Notes: generated by a model from the letters alone, not told the origin. A stretch of DNA of 64,000 bases from JAEXZL01 sp049943125 (GCF_049943125.1 NZ_CP188040.1:248001-312000); one strand, 5' to 3'; positions 52,327 through 61,127 are shown, numbered from the stretch's first letter. Numbers and translations are program-made.

Positions 52327-53151
52327 TTACTTTATAGCACCTTCAGATATACCCTTGACTATATACTTTTGTAAGAACAAGTAAAGAATCAAAACAGGAA
52401 TTATCGTCATTACTAATCCAGACATCAAAGGTGAATAGTCTACTGTATAGGAGGAGAAAAAGTTATAGGTAGAAAGAGGTAGTGTTCTTAGCTCCGGTGA
52501 TTGTAAAACTAAGCTCGGAAGAAGATAATCATTCCATATCCATAGAACATCTAATACAATTACTGTAGACATTACTGGCTTCAGCAGTGGAAGTACTATT
52601 TGAAAAAATACTCTTAATCTTGAACAGCCATCGATAGTAGCCGCTTCCTCTAAAGCTATGGGTACACCCTTAATAAAGCCATGAAAGGTAAATACAGCAA
52701 AAGGAGCTCCACAGCCCAAATACATAAAGAGTAGAGTTAGTTTAGAATCTAAAACTCCAAAGCCTCCATAAATTGTAACAAGAGGAATCATTATTACCTG
52801 AAAAGGAACAGTCATGGAAGCAACCATAATAAAGAATAAAATCTTATTTATTTTCCAATTAAATCGAGCAAATAAATATGCCGTCATAGAAGAGAAAAAT
52901 ACAATTATGAACACTCCAAATACTGTTATAATCACAGAATTTATAAAGCCTGTAGCGAATTTCATGTCACTGAAGGCCTTTATATAGTTATCAAAATTGA
53001 AGCTAGTAGGCAGAGAAATTGGATTTTCTACAAACTGTTGTGTACTTTTGAATGTATTCATAATAATTACTAAAAAAGGTGCCAAAAATATTATTAGTAA
53101 AGTAACTAAAATTAAAGTCTTAATATATCTAAACAGCTTTTCACCTCTCAT
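52327..53151 (-). CDS. Carbohydrate ABC transporter permease (MalG type)
   Basis: A 274-residue permease with about six hydrophobic segments. The EAA loop EEAATIDGCSRLRVFFQIVLPLLKP lies near residue 185 (core EEAATIDGCSRLRVF). It starts at the stop of the MalF-type gene (TAATG). With its partner it forms the channel for the binding protein at 54121-55458. No ATPase gene is in this locus, so it probably uses a shared MsmK/UgpC-type ATPase encoded elsewhere. Confidence 0.94.
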   Translation of the reverse strand: MRGEKLFRYIKTLILVTLLIIFLAPFLVIIMNTFKSTQQFVENPISLPTSFNFDNYIKAFSDMKFATGFINSVIITVFGVFIIVFFSSMTAYLFARFNWKINKILFFIMVASMTVPFQVIMIPLVTIYGGFGVLDSKLTLLFMYLGCGAPFAVFTFHGFIKGVPIALEEAATIDGCSRLRVFFQIVLPLLKPVMSTVIVLDVLWIWNDYLLPSLVLQSPELRTLPLSTYNFFSSYTVDYSPLMSGLVMTIIPVLILYLFLQKYIVKGISEGAIK

Positions 53152-54032
53152 TATGCCTCTACCTCCATTCTCTTCATCAAATATGACTGTGTTAAAGCAA
53201 TAGCTGCTACAATGAGGAATAATACTACTGCTTCTGCCTGTCCAACCCCATAATTATTAGAAAGGAATGCCTTCTGAACTATGTGATATGAAGCTAGCTC
53301 TGTAGATCCATAAGGGCCACCGTTTGTTAATGCTAAATTGAGATCATAGGTTAAGAATGATCTAGAAATAGAAAGGAATAAACATACTACAATCCCCTGA
53401 ATTGAAAGAGGAAGAATGATATTTATAACTTTTCTAAACTTACTAGCGCCATCGATATCCGCTGCTTCCAAAACATCGGAAGGTACACTCATAAATCCAG
53501 CGATATATACAATCATGAGATAACCCATTAGCTGCCATGAATTAACAATAACTAAAGCCCAAAAAGCCTTATTTGTATCCGTTAGCCATGAGGTTTGAAA
53601 TAACTCCCAGCCAAATTCACTTCCTAAGAAAGGCATAACCCTTGAAAATAGAAATTGCCATAGATACCCAAGTATAAGTCCGCCTATAAGATTAGGTGTA
53701 AAGAAGCCTGTTCTTAAAAAGTTTTGTCCTTTTATATTTTTAGTTAACGCAAGCCCTAAAAAAAATGCACCAACATTGGAGAAGATAACTGTAAAAAAGA
53801 CGTATTTTAATGTAAACCATAATTGTGATAAAAAGGTCTTGTCTCTAAAAACTTCTTTGTAGTTATCGAAAGCAACGAATGAATGATTACCAACCTGAAT
53901 GCTCCAATTGGTAAAGGTTAGATATAATCCAAAAATTAGTGGCACCAATATTACAGCAGTGAAAGCAAATATTGCTGGCGCTCCAAAAATTAAAAATGTT
54001 CCTATATCCTTTAATTTTTTCTTGTTTTTCAT
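53151..54032 (-). CDS. Carbohydrate ABC transporter permease (MalF type)
   Basis: A 293-residue permease with about six hydrophobic segments. The EAA loop LEAADIDGASKFRKVINIILPL lies near residue 190 (core EAADIDGASKFRKV). It is downstream of the binding protein and overlaps the MalG-type gene by one base. Together they form the membrane channel of the importer. Confidence 0.94.
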   Translation of the reverse strand: MKNKKKLKDIGTFLIFGAPAIFAFTAVILVPLIFGLYLTFTNWSIQVGNHSFVAFDNYKEVFRDKTFLSQLWFTLKYVFFTVIFSNVGAFFLGLALTKNIKGQNFLRTGFFTPNLIGGLILGYLWQFLFSRVMPFLGSEFGWELFQTSWLTDTNKAFWALVIVNSWQLMGYLMIVYIAGFMSVPSDVLEAADIDGASKFRKVINIILPLSIQGIVVCLFLSISRSFLTYDLNLALTNGGPYGSTELASYHIVQKAFLSNNYGVGQAEAVVLFLIVAAIALTQSYLMKRMEVEA

Positions 54033-54120
54033 GGTCTCACATCCTTTTAAGCCTTACTAAAAACAATAGGCAAAGGCTGAACCTTTTGCCTATTGCTTAT
54101 AGCAAAATATTTCTTTTATT

Positions 54121-55458
54121 TTATTTAACTGACTTCCAGTAATCCTCTACTTCTTTAGTTAATTCCTGACGATCTATTTTACCAGCTAAATATTTAAGCA
54201 TGGAATCACCTGTCTTTACCCAATAATCAGCAGGAAGGTAGTTGAATATTGCTAAATCTATTGTTTTACCTTCACTAATATATTGTGCTATAGCCTTAGA
54301 AGGTACGTTTGTAGATTCAACCTCTACACTCTTATATGGTACATTAAAGCCCATTTCACTAACTAAAGCATTATGTCCTTCATCGCTGGTCAGCATCCAT
54401 TTTATAAATTCCATTGCAGCTTTCTGTTGTTCAGGAGTAGAGCCTGAATTATCAATAGCCAATAATTTTGGTTGAGTAACAACAACCTGAGTATTTCCAT
54501 AATCCTCTTCATTATTGCTAATTGGAACAGGTATAAATCCGTACTCATCATCTATTCCCTCTAGGTTTCCTATTGTAGACCAGAGCCAGTCACCCATAAA
54601 GAAGAAAGGCACTTCACCAGTGGCAAAATCTTGAGCATCCTTTGCAAAATCGGCAACAAGAGGATCTTTTTCTCTGATGTTATACTCCTTTAATATATCG
54701 AAGGTATCTAAAAGCCCATTAAATACGGCATTGCTGGATAGATCTACTTCCCCATCCTTCAAAGCTTGTACAAATTTACGATTCTCTTCTACATCTGTTG
54801 ATTGAAGTGCATAGTTTAAGCCTAAGAAGTGAGCTCCTACAGACCAGTTAGCACCATGAATCAGCACAGGTGCTTTACCTGAAGCTTCTATCTTCTTGAA
54901 TAGTTCTTCTAAATCATCCTGAGTTTTTATAGTGGATGGATCAAAGGTTCCTCCTATAGCTTCCTCTAAGGCTCTCTTATTATATTGAAGGCCATAGCCC
55001 TGAACTGTATAAGGTATACCTAAGAACTTTCCATCTAATAAAGCTGATTCAATTGATCCAGGTTGTGCTTCTTCTTCAAACCATGCTTTTTCTGACTCTA
55101 AGTCTAAAAACATATCTTTATATATATAAATATGTCCAGGATCAAGATTAGAAATAGTAGGTGGATTTTTTGAAGCGATTAAGGATTGAAACTTTTCAAT
55201 CTGCTGTCCACCTATTGGTGTTGGAATAAGCTCAATGGTCACATCTGGATTAACCTTGTGATAAACCTCAAATAACTCTTCAAATTGATTATTTACTTCT
55301 GCTGAGGTATTAAAGAAAGTAAGCTTTACTTGCTTATTACCATCTCCTGATGAGTTACCCTCACCATTTGAATCTGCCTTTCCATTTCCGCAGCCTGCAA
55401 ATAATGAAATTGCAAGCATTGCACAGGTTGATAAAATTAGTGCTCTAGTTCTTTTCAC
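54121..55458 (-). CDS. Carbohydrate ABC transporter substrate-binding lipoprotein
   Basis: A 445-residue family 1 binding protein. The signal peptide has lipobox FAGC (Cys23), then a Gly/Ser/Asn-rich linker. The mature part begins KLTFFNTSAEVNNQFEEL and has TVQGYGLQYNKRALEEA and FFFMGDWLW, typical of sugar receptors. The start is GTG. It is first in the operon, directly behind a near-consensus promoter with two LacI-type operators. Confidence 0.93.
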   Translation of the reverse strand: MKRTRALILSTCAMLAISLFAGCGNGKADSNGEGNSSGDGNKQVKLTFFNTSAEVNNQFEELFEVYHKVNPDVTIELIPTPIGGQQIEKFQSLIASKNPPTISNLDPGHIYIYKDMFLDLESEKAWFEEEAQPGSIESALLDGKFLGIPYTVQGYGLQYNKRALEEAIGGTFDPSTIKTQDDLEELFKKIEASGKAPVLIHGANWSVGAHFLGLNYALQSTDVEENRKFVQALKDGEVDLSSNAVFNGLLDTFDILKEYNIREKDPLVADFAKDAQDFATGEVPFFFMGDWLWSTIGNLEGIDDEYGFIPVPISNNEEDYGNTQVVVTQPKLLAIDNSGSTPEQQKAAMEFIKWMLTSDEGHNALVSEMGFNVPYKSVEVESTNVPSKAIAQYISEGKTIDLAIFNYLPADYWVKTGDSMLKYLAGKIDRQELTKEVEDYWKSVK

Positions 55459-55496
55459 ACTAGACCCCCCTTAATATTTTAAATGTTTACATAACC

Positions 55497-55525
55497 ATAT
55501 TATCAAGTGTAAACGTATATGTCAA
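55497..55525 (-). promoter_or_regulatory. Promoter of the sugar locus
   Basis: On the minus strand TTGACA (55525-55520), a 17-base spacer and TAATAT (55502-55497). The -35 is perfect. Operator O1 lies in the spacer. Confidence 0.85.
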
Positions 55526-55554
55526 CCGATTAACATAAAAAAGTATACGTTTCC
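55509..55554. promoter_or_regulatory. Pair of LacI-type operators in inverted orientation
   Basis: O1 at 55509-55520 (GTAAACGTATAT) and O2 at 55543-55554, whose complement is GGAAACGTATAC, share the core AAACGTATA around a central CG. This is a pattern of LacI/GalR operators. O1 falls between -35 and -10, O2 just upstream of -35. The LacI-family gene next door is the obvious candidate; similarity to a CcpA cre site is partial. Confidence 0.65.
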
Positions 55555-55586
55555 TCTTGTCTTTTTATTAACACAAAATATAATAA

Positions 55587-55616
55587 AATAACCCAGCTAA
55601 AGCTAGCGGGGTTATT
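55587..55616 (-). terminator. Terminator after the LacI-family gene
   Basis: AATAACCC and GCTA (55587-55599) pair with TAGC and GGGTTATT (55604-55616) with one mismatch; a T-rich stretch follows on the minus strand. Confidence 0.75.
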
Positions 55617-55644
55617 CATAAAAATATCAACGAAAAAATGTAGT

Positions 55645-56613
55645 TTATGTAGTCTTTCTTTCAATTAGATCTATAGGAAGAACATTAGCAATTGCTACAT
55701 TTCTTCCCTCAATTTTATCTAGCAAAACATTCACCGCCAATTCAGCGATTTTTTCTATGTTCTGTTTTATTGATGTCAGTGGAGGAACAGTCATTGCTGC
55801 CATATCAATGTCATCATAGCCAACGATTTTCAAATCCTTTGGTACCAGCCTGTTATATAAACCAGCCACATGTATTAAGGATGCAGCTATGATATCACTG
55901 CTGGCAAAAACTCCATCTATATCTGGGTGCTCCTGAAATAGCTTAACGGCAGACTTCTTATATTCTTCGAAGGTTGCAAGCTTTGCTTCCTTAACTACAT
56001 ATTCAATATCACTCTGGGAAACCACGTCATAAAAGGCCTTACTTCTATTATTGGCTATGGTTGCTATACCTAGTTCACCGCTTATGTGGGCAATTTTTTT
56101 ACAGCCCTTTTCTATCAAAAACTTAGTAGCCTGAACTCCTCCATCATAGTGATCTGATGTAATATATGGTATTCCATCAAAGCTTCTATCTATAGTAACT
56201 AATGGCAAGCTAGAATTTATATATTCCTCTGAATCCTTTGTATATATAGTTGCTATAAAACCATCCACCTGATTTCTATTAATAAGTTCTATATAGTCTT
56301 TTTCTTTAGTTCTATCTGCATAAGAATTACATATCATAACCTTATACCCTGCTTGGTACGCATAAAACTCAATATATCCAGTTAATTCAGCAAAAAATGG
56401 ATGAGATACACTTGGAACTATAACCCCCAAAATATTAGACCTTTTCCTATACAAGGATCTAGCTATTTCATTAGGCTTATAATTAAGCCGTTCCATAGCA
56501 TCATATACTTTCTTTCTAGTGGATTCACTTATATAGCCTCTATTATTTAAAACTCTCGATACTGTTCCTACTGCAAGCCCAGCTTCCTTAGCAACATCTT
56601 TTATATTTGTCAT
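55645..56613 (-). CDS. LacI-family transcriptional regulator
   Basis: A 322-residue repressor. The N-terminal helix-turn-helix reads TNIKDVAKEAGLAVGTVSRVLNN (core VAKEAGLAVGTVSRVLN), with the hinge KPNEIARSL. A periplasmic-binding-protein-like effector domain follows, with VDGFIA and VGYDDIDMA. It lies upstream of, and in the same direction as, the sugar operon, separated by a terminator. It presumably represses that operon through the AAACGTATA operators and is released by the sugar or its phosphate. Confidence 0.92.
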   Translation of the reverse strand: MTNIKDVAKEAGLAVGTVSRVLNNRGYISESTRKKVYDAMERLNYKPNEIARSLYRKRSNILGVIVPSVSHPFFAELTGYIEFYAYQAGYKVMICNSYADRTKEKDYIELINRNQVDGFIATIYTKDSEEYINSSLPLVTIDRSFDGIPYITSDHYDGGVQATKFLIEKGCKKIAHISGELGIATIANNRSKAFYDVVSQSDIEYVVKEAKLATFEEYKKSAVKLFQEHPDIDGVFASSDIIAASLIHVAGLYNRLVPKDLKIVGYDDIDMAAMTVPPLTSIKQNIEKIAELAVNVLLDKIEGRNVAIANVLPIDLIERKTT

Positions 56614-56723
56614 TATAATACCCTTTTCTTTTCAAAATTCAACAAAATTATATCATGACTTTATAATTTTTTCTATAGTTTGGAAATTACTGTTTCAGTT
56701 TTTTCATCACTTTTATTATACAA

Positions 56724-57146
56724 CTACTTCATTTTATAAATTTTGATACAAACTCCAGGAGTTTTTCCTTTTCCTGCTTCTAAGCTTCCAACAAAAACTC
56801 CACTCTGAAGCCAATGATATTTTCCCTCAGACACAAGAAACCTTGGAGTGGTTTTAATCACAGCTTCTGAAGCTCTAGAATCTAAATACCCTTCATTTTC
56901 AACAGAAATATATACTCCATCATCGGTTTGCAAGGCATATTTTGCAAGGACATGAGTCAGAATATCTTTTATAGTCGTATTCCAATCATAGCCACCTGAC
57001 ATAACCTTTCCCTTTATATTTTCTCCTGAAAAACTTCCACCGGTAATAGGAATAAGTCTCAAAAAACCCTTAGGGGTTTCACCAACCTCCTGAACCTCTC
57101 CAATCTCTACATTTAATTCTAATACTAAGTCCGCTTCTAATTGCAT
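56724..57146 (-). CDS. DUF3237 family protein
   Basis: A 140-residue protein whose motifs GETPKGFLRLIPITGGSFSGENIKGKV (core RLIPITGGSFSG) and the following GYDW match DUF3237. The family has no established reaction; a small beta-barrel fold is expected. No signal peptide is present. A weak Shine-Dalgarno sequence precedes the ATG. It lies downstream of the hydrolase, beyond repeat C, and is not obviously co-transcribed with it. Confidence 0.75.
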   Translation of the reverse strand: MQLEADLVLELNVEIGEVQEVGETPKGFLRLIPITGGSFSGENIKGKVMSGGYDWNTTIKDILTHVLAKYALQTDDGVYISVENEGYLDSRASEAVIKTTPRFLVSEGKYHWLQSGVFVGSLEAGKGKTPGVCIKIYKMK

Positions 57147-57309
57147 TAGCTATACCACTCCTTTAAATATCTTATTGATATTATAAAATAATAAATCCTT
57201 TTATTATTAATAATATAATCTGATAGAAAAATTCATCTTACCAATAGCTTTCTACATTATATATTATAGCTTGTCTTAGCTAAATCTCGTTAATTATATT
57301 AGAATAGAC

Positions 57310-57405
57310 TCACCCCTCCGAACCCGTCCAGAGAGGTGATTATAACTTACACATTATTCATTACTATATCATACTTACTCTTTCAGAACGTTACTTCTAT
57401 TAGAG
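57310..57405 (-). repeat. Direct repeat copy C (hairpin plus conserved flank) downstream of the hydrolase gene
   Basis: About 96 bases that match 58471-58567 at roughly three quarters of positions by eye, in the same orientation. It begins with the hairpin TCACCCCTC/GAGAGGTGA (57310-57318 with 57331-57339) and ends with CTATTAGAG. Unlike copy D the hairpin has no T run on the minus strand, so it is a poor terminator. Confidence 0.75.
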
Positions 57406-57430
57406 TAACTTCATCAACCAAGAATAGCAG

Positions 57431-58285
57431 TTATATAGAATCTGATTCTGTAGTATTCAAGAATTTAATAAGTTCTCCGTTGAACTCCTCGGAGTGCGTT
57501 ACATTAAATCCATGGGGACCATCTTTAATCACTACAAGCTGGCTGTTACGAATATGCTCATGAGCCCTCTTTCCACTGATTTCTAGCGGAACGATTGCAT
57601 CCGCATCACCATGAAGAATAAGTGTCGGCAATTTGAACTTATCTAAATCACCTCGGAAATCTGTTTTACTAAACGCTGTGATGCAGTCAAGCGTGCCCTT
57701 TGGCGATGCGAAGGCCGCAATGTCACGATTGTATAATCGGAATTCCTCACTTACTAAATCAGTTCTTTCCCCGGAGGTGAAAAAGTTAGTCGTAAAGGTA
57801 TCGAGAAAAGAAATTCGGTCCTCCTTAACTCCATCCAGTAACCCTTTAATTGCCTCATCATCAAATCCTCCATGGGGATTATCTGTAGACTTATAAAGAT
57901 ATGGAGGGACTGCTCCTGCCAACACTGCCTTTGATACACGTTCGGTTCCGTAAGTACCAATATAGCGAGCGACCTCACCGCCACCCATAGAGAATCCAAC
58001 CAACGTCACCTCATGAAGATCAAGATGAGTAATCAGTTTGTGCAGATCAGCAGCAAAGGTATCATACTCGTAACCATTCCAAGGCTGGGATGATTGTCCG
58101 AATCCACGTCTATCGTATGTAATGACTCTGTAACCGGCTTCCACCAGTGCAGGAACTTGTTTTTCCCAAGACCTTCCGCTGAGTGGCCAACCATGGATTA
58201 ATACCACAGGCTTTCCAGAGCCTACATCCTCGTAATGAAGCTCAATAGGTGCATCATTTTCATTTCCAACTGTAATTTTGCTCAT
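57431..58285 (-). CDS. Alpha/beta hydrolase (chloroperoxidase/esterase-like), probably acquired
   Basis: A 284-residue enzyme with the lid-less cofactor-free haloperoxidase pattern: LIHGWPLSGRSWEKQV near residue 30, YDRRGFGQSSQP, nucleophile elbow GFSMGGGEVARY, the acid region LHGDADAIVP and His in GPHGFNVTH. Such proteins usually act as esterases or perhydrolases. ATG at 58285 is used because GGAGG is 8 bases before it. Base composition is clearly higher than its neighbours (several 60-base lines at 48-53% G+C). It lies between two direct repeats, which suggests transfer. Confidence 0.88.
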   Translation of the reverse strand: MSKITVGNENDAPIELHYEDVGSGKPVVLIHGWPLSGRSWEKQVPALVEAGYRVITYDRRGFGQSSQPWNGYEYDTFAADLHKLITHLDLHEVTLVGFSMGGGEVARYIGTYGTERVSKAVLAGAVPPYLYKSTDNPHGGFDDEAIKGLLDGVKEDRISFLDTFTTNFFTSGERTDLVSEEFRLYNRDIAAFASPKGTLDCITAFSKTDFRGDLDKFKLPTLILHGDADAIVPLEISGKRAHEHIRNSQLVVIKDGPHGFNVTHSEEFNGELIKFLNTTESDSI

Positions 58286-58466
58286 TAGAAATACCTCCAT
58301 CATTAATATATTATATTTTATAAAATTTAGTTGCGTAAAATGTAATTTTTAGTTAATCTTATGCTTATGACCAAATATTGTCAATAATAGATTTGTTAAT
58401 TTTTTATAAACCAACATGTATGTTTATGTTAGAGAATAATATATAGTCTTGTAATTCTGGGATAAT

Positions 58467-58567
58467 AAAATCACCCCTCCAGAACCATCCAGAGAGGTGA
58501 TATAACTTAACCCTTATTCATTATTAAATTCTACTTACTCTTCAAGAACCCCACAATCCTATTAGAG
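58467..58567 (-). repeat. Direct repeat copy D, including a terminator hairpin
   Basis: TCACCCCTC (58471-58479) pairs with GAGAGGTGA (58492-58500); on the minus strand T residues follow at 58470-58467, so this copy can terminate the glmS transcript. The conserved flank continues to CTATTAGAG at 58567. It is the upstream partner of copy C. Confidence 0.75.
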
Positions 58568-58602
58568 CATCTAAGCCTTTAATAAAGCTACATTCTGCAG
58601 CC

Positions 58603-58764
58603 TTATTCAGCCTTCAATAATTCATCTATATCCTTCAATATCATCCTTACAATTTCTAGCTTTCCTTCACCGTACTCCTTGTTATCAACAAGATCTAAGG
58701 CTTTAACCAGGCAGTGCTCCATGTCCTCATACTCTTTTTTTAGTCTTAATAGCTTTTCCTTCAT
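58603..58764 (-). CDS. Small hypothetical helical protein, 53 residues
   Basis: A short frame starts at ATG 58764 with AGGAGG 8 bases upstream and ends at TAA 58603. The product begins MKEKLLRLKKEYEDMEH and ends DIDELLKAE. It is strongly helical and charged, with no membrane segment. It begins 13 bases after the glmS stop, so it is co-transcribed with glmS. I do not recognise the family. Confidence 0.7.
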   Translation of the reverse strand: MKEKLLRLKKEYEDMEHCLVKALDLVDNKEYGEGKLEIVRMILKDIDELLKAE

Positions 58765-58776
58765 ATTGAGGTCCTC

Positions 58777-60603
58777 CTATTCAACTGTAACTGACTTAGC
58801 AAGGTTTCTTGGTTTATCCACATCGCAGCCCTTTTGCTTAGCCATATAATAGGCTAAAAGCTGTAGAGGGATAACCGCTAGTACAGGAGTTAAAAGCTCG
58901 TGAATTTTGGGCAGGTATAAAACTGAGTCGGCAGTCTTTTCAATGTCGTCGTTGCCCTCAAGGGTTATAGCCATTACCTTAGCTCCCCTTGTTACAACCT
59001 CTTTAATGTTGCTTACCATTTTATCTAAGAGGGTATTTTGAGTTACCAGAGCAATAACCACTGTTCCCTTTTCAATGAGGGCAATAGGTCCATGCTTTAG
59101 TTCTCCTCCGGCATAAGCATCGGAATGAATATAGGAAATTTCCTTCAGCTTTAAGGATCCTTCTAAGGAAACAGCATAGTCCATTCCTCTTCCTAAGAAA
59201 TACATATCCTTCTCAGTATAGGTGTTATAGGCAAATCTTTGAAGTACATCCTGATGCTTTAGAGTTTCTTGAGCTAAAGCAGGTAATCTATACAGCTCTT
59301 CCTTTAATAATTCTAGCTCTTCTTGGGAAATAGTATTCTTAAGCTCTGCAAATCTTAAGGCAACTATATAAAAGGCAATAAGCTGTGTTACATAAGCCTT
59401 AGTTGAAGCAACAGCTATTTCAGGACCAGCCCAGGTATAAAGAACATCATGGGCCTCTCTAGAAACAGAAGAACCTACTACATTAGTAATTGCCAGTACC
59501 CTAGCTCCTTTTTTCTTACCTTCTCTAAGCACTGCTAGGGTGTCGGCAGTTTCTCCTGACTGGCTTACAACAATGATAAGAGTTCTATCGGTGATTATAG
59601 GATCTCTATATCTAAATTCTGAAGCTACATCCACCTCAACCTGAAGCTTAGCTAGCTTTTCAATGGCATATTTACCTACTAGCCCTGCATGATAGGCAGT
59701 GCCGCAGGCTACCACATAAATTCTATCTACATTATCTAAATACTCTTTAGTTATTGTTATTTTATCGAGGCTTATCTCTTCTTTGGAAATAACTCTTGAG
59801 GTCATGGTATCCTTTATTGCCTTTGGCTGCTCGTGGATTTCCTTGAGCATAAAGTCTTCATAACCACCCTTTTCTGCTGCATCAGCATTCCAGGTTACCT
59901 TGTATATCTCCTTATGAAGCTCCTCTCCATGTTCATCAAAAATATTAACACCCTGGCTGCTTAATACTACAAATTCCTTATCCTCTAAAAGATAAATGTC
60001 CCTAGTATGATTAAGCACTGCAGGTATATCAGAAGCTATAAAGGACTCCTTCTCCCCTAAACCAACAATAAGAGGACTATCCTTTCTTACAGCAACTAGC
60101 TTATCAGGCTCCTTTGAGCAAACTACACCTATGGCATAGCTTCCTTCCATCATAGATACTGACTTCATCACAGCTTCTAATAAATTCCCCTCATAATAGA
60201 AATCTATTAAATTTGGAATAACCTCTGTATCTGTTTCAGAGAGGAATTCATAGCCCTTAGAAGTTAGCCACTCCCTGAGCTTCATATAGTTCTCAATAAT
60301 TCCATTGTGAACAACACTGATAGTTATATCGCAGTCACAATGTGGATGAGAGTTCACATCAGAAGGCTCTCCGTGAGTTGCCCATCTTGTATGCCCTATT
60401 CCTATATGGCCCTCAATAGGCTTTGACTCTAATCTTGCCTCTAGGTTAGCTAGCCTTCCTTTGCATTTGCTGACATCAATACCTTTATCATTTAAGACAG
60501 CTACTCCTGCTGAGTCATAGCCTCGGTATTCCAATTTGCTAAGCCCCTCTATAAGTAAAGGTGCTGCATCTCTATAGCCAAAATATCCAACAATTCCGCA
60601 CAT
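58777..60603 (-). CDS. glmS: Glutamine--fructose-6-phosphate aminotransferase (isomerising)
   Basis: GlmS makes glucosamine 6-phosphate from fructose 6-phosphate and glutamine, the first step to cell-wall amino sugars. The product has 608 residues. The catalytic Cys must be residue 2, so translation starts at ATG 60603 (MCGIVGYFG), not at the longer frame. The glutaminase domain has GIGHTRWATHG; two SIS domains follow (VACGTAYHAG and SQSGETADTLA) and the C-terminus KSVTVE is canonical. It is controlled by the glmS ribozyme in its leader. Confidence 0.98.
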   Translation of the reverse strand: MCGIVGYFGYRDAAPLLIEGLSKLEYRGYDSAGVAVLNDKGIDVSKCKGRLANLEARLESKPIEGHIGIGHTRWATHGEPSDVNSHPHCDCDITISVVHNGIIENYMKLREWLTSKGYEFLSETDTEVIPNLIDFYYEGNLLEAVMKSVSMMEGSYAIGVVCSKEPDKLVAVRKDSPLIVGLGEKESFIASDIPAVLNHTRDIYLLEDKEFVVLSSQGVNIFDEHGEELHKEIYKVTWNADAAEKGGYEDFMLKEIHEQPKAIKDTMTSRVISKEEISLDKITITKEYLDNVDRIYVVACGTAYHAGLVGKYAIEKLAKLQVEVDVASEFRYRDPIITDRTLIIVVSQSGETADTLAVLREGKKKGARVLAITNVVGSSVSREAHDVLYTWAGPEIAVASTKAYVTQLIAFYIVALRFAELKNTISQEELELLKEELYRLPALAQETLKHQDVLQRFAYNTYTEKDMYFLGRGMDYAVSLEGSLKLKEISYIHSDAYAGGELKHGPIALIEKGTVVIALVTQNTLLDKMVSNIKEVVTRGAKVMAITLEGNDDIEKTADSVLYLPKIHELLTPVLAVIPLQLLAYYMAKQKGCDVDKPRNLAKSVTVE

Positions 60604-60679
60604 ATTTAATTTTCTTCCTTCCACAATAAATTTAGTTAAAAAAGGGCATAAAAAAATAAGGACTCAAAAACCCTTTTTT

Positions 60680-60940
60680 TGAAGGCTTTAACACCTGGCT
60701 GATCTTATTAACGGAAATCACTTTCCGGTTTTATCAGCCGTTAACGGTAGTGCGATACCGTGGGGCACCCGCCGAAGATTCGATTCTCCCCATCCTCGTC
60801 AACTAAAGCAGACATTCCAAATCTTCGATTTGGCATGGTCGCTTTCTCCTTTGTAGGATACAATGCTTCCTTATTCTTCTATTAAAGCATTGTGTCCGGA
60901 AAAGGAGATTCCTTTTCTCCACCTTAGTCCTGGCGCTTTT
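60680..60940 (-). ncRNA. glmS ribozyme
   Basis: On the minus strand the conserved core is visible: AGCGCCAG at 60937-60930 next to the cleavage site, then GTTGACGAGGATGGGGAGAATCGA near 60800 (core GTTGACGAGGA). CTTCGGCGGGTGCCCCACGG and GGCTGATAAAACCGGAAAGTG follow toward 60700. The self-cleaving RNA uses glucosamine 6-phosphate as cofactor and lowers glmS expression. Outer limits are approximate. Confidence 0.95.
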
Positions 60941-61030
60941 ATTCTGTTAACCTCTACCCTCCCTCTTGTATTAAATTTAATCCTGTTATGCCCATTAATT
61001 GAGACCTTATTAGATTAATATCACTATATT

Positions 61031-61059
61031 AGTATAGTATTTAATGTGGGCTTTTGCAA
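61031..61059 (-). promoter_or_regulatory. Promoter of the glmS transcript
   Basis: TTGCAA (61059-61054), a 17-base spacer and TATACT (61036-61031) on the minus strand, about 95 bases before the ribozyme cleavage site. Confidence 0.75.
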
Positions 61060-61103
61060 CGGAATTAAAAAATAAAAAAGGAATAAAATTACATAAAACA
61101 AAA

Positions 61104-61127
61104 TTGCAGTCTTATCAAAGACTGCAA
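61104..61127 (-). terminator. Terminator after the GGDEF gene
   Basis: TTGCAGTCTT (61104-61113) pairs with AAGACTGCAA (61118-61127); T-rich sequence follows on the minus strand. Confidence 0.8.
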
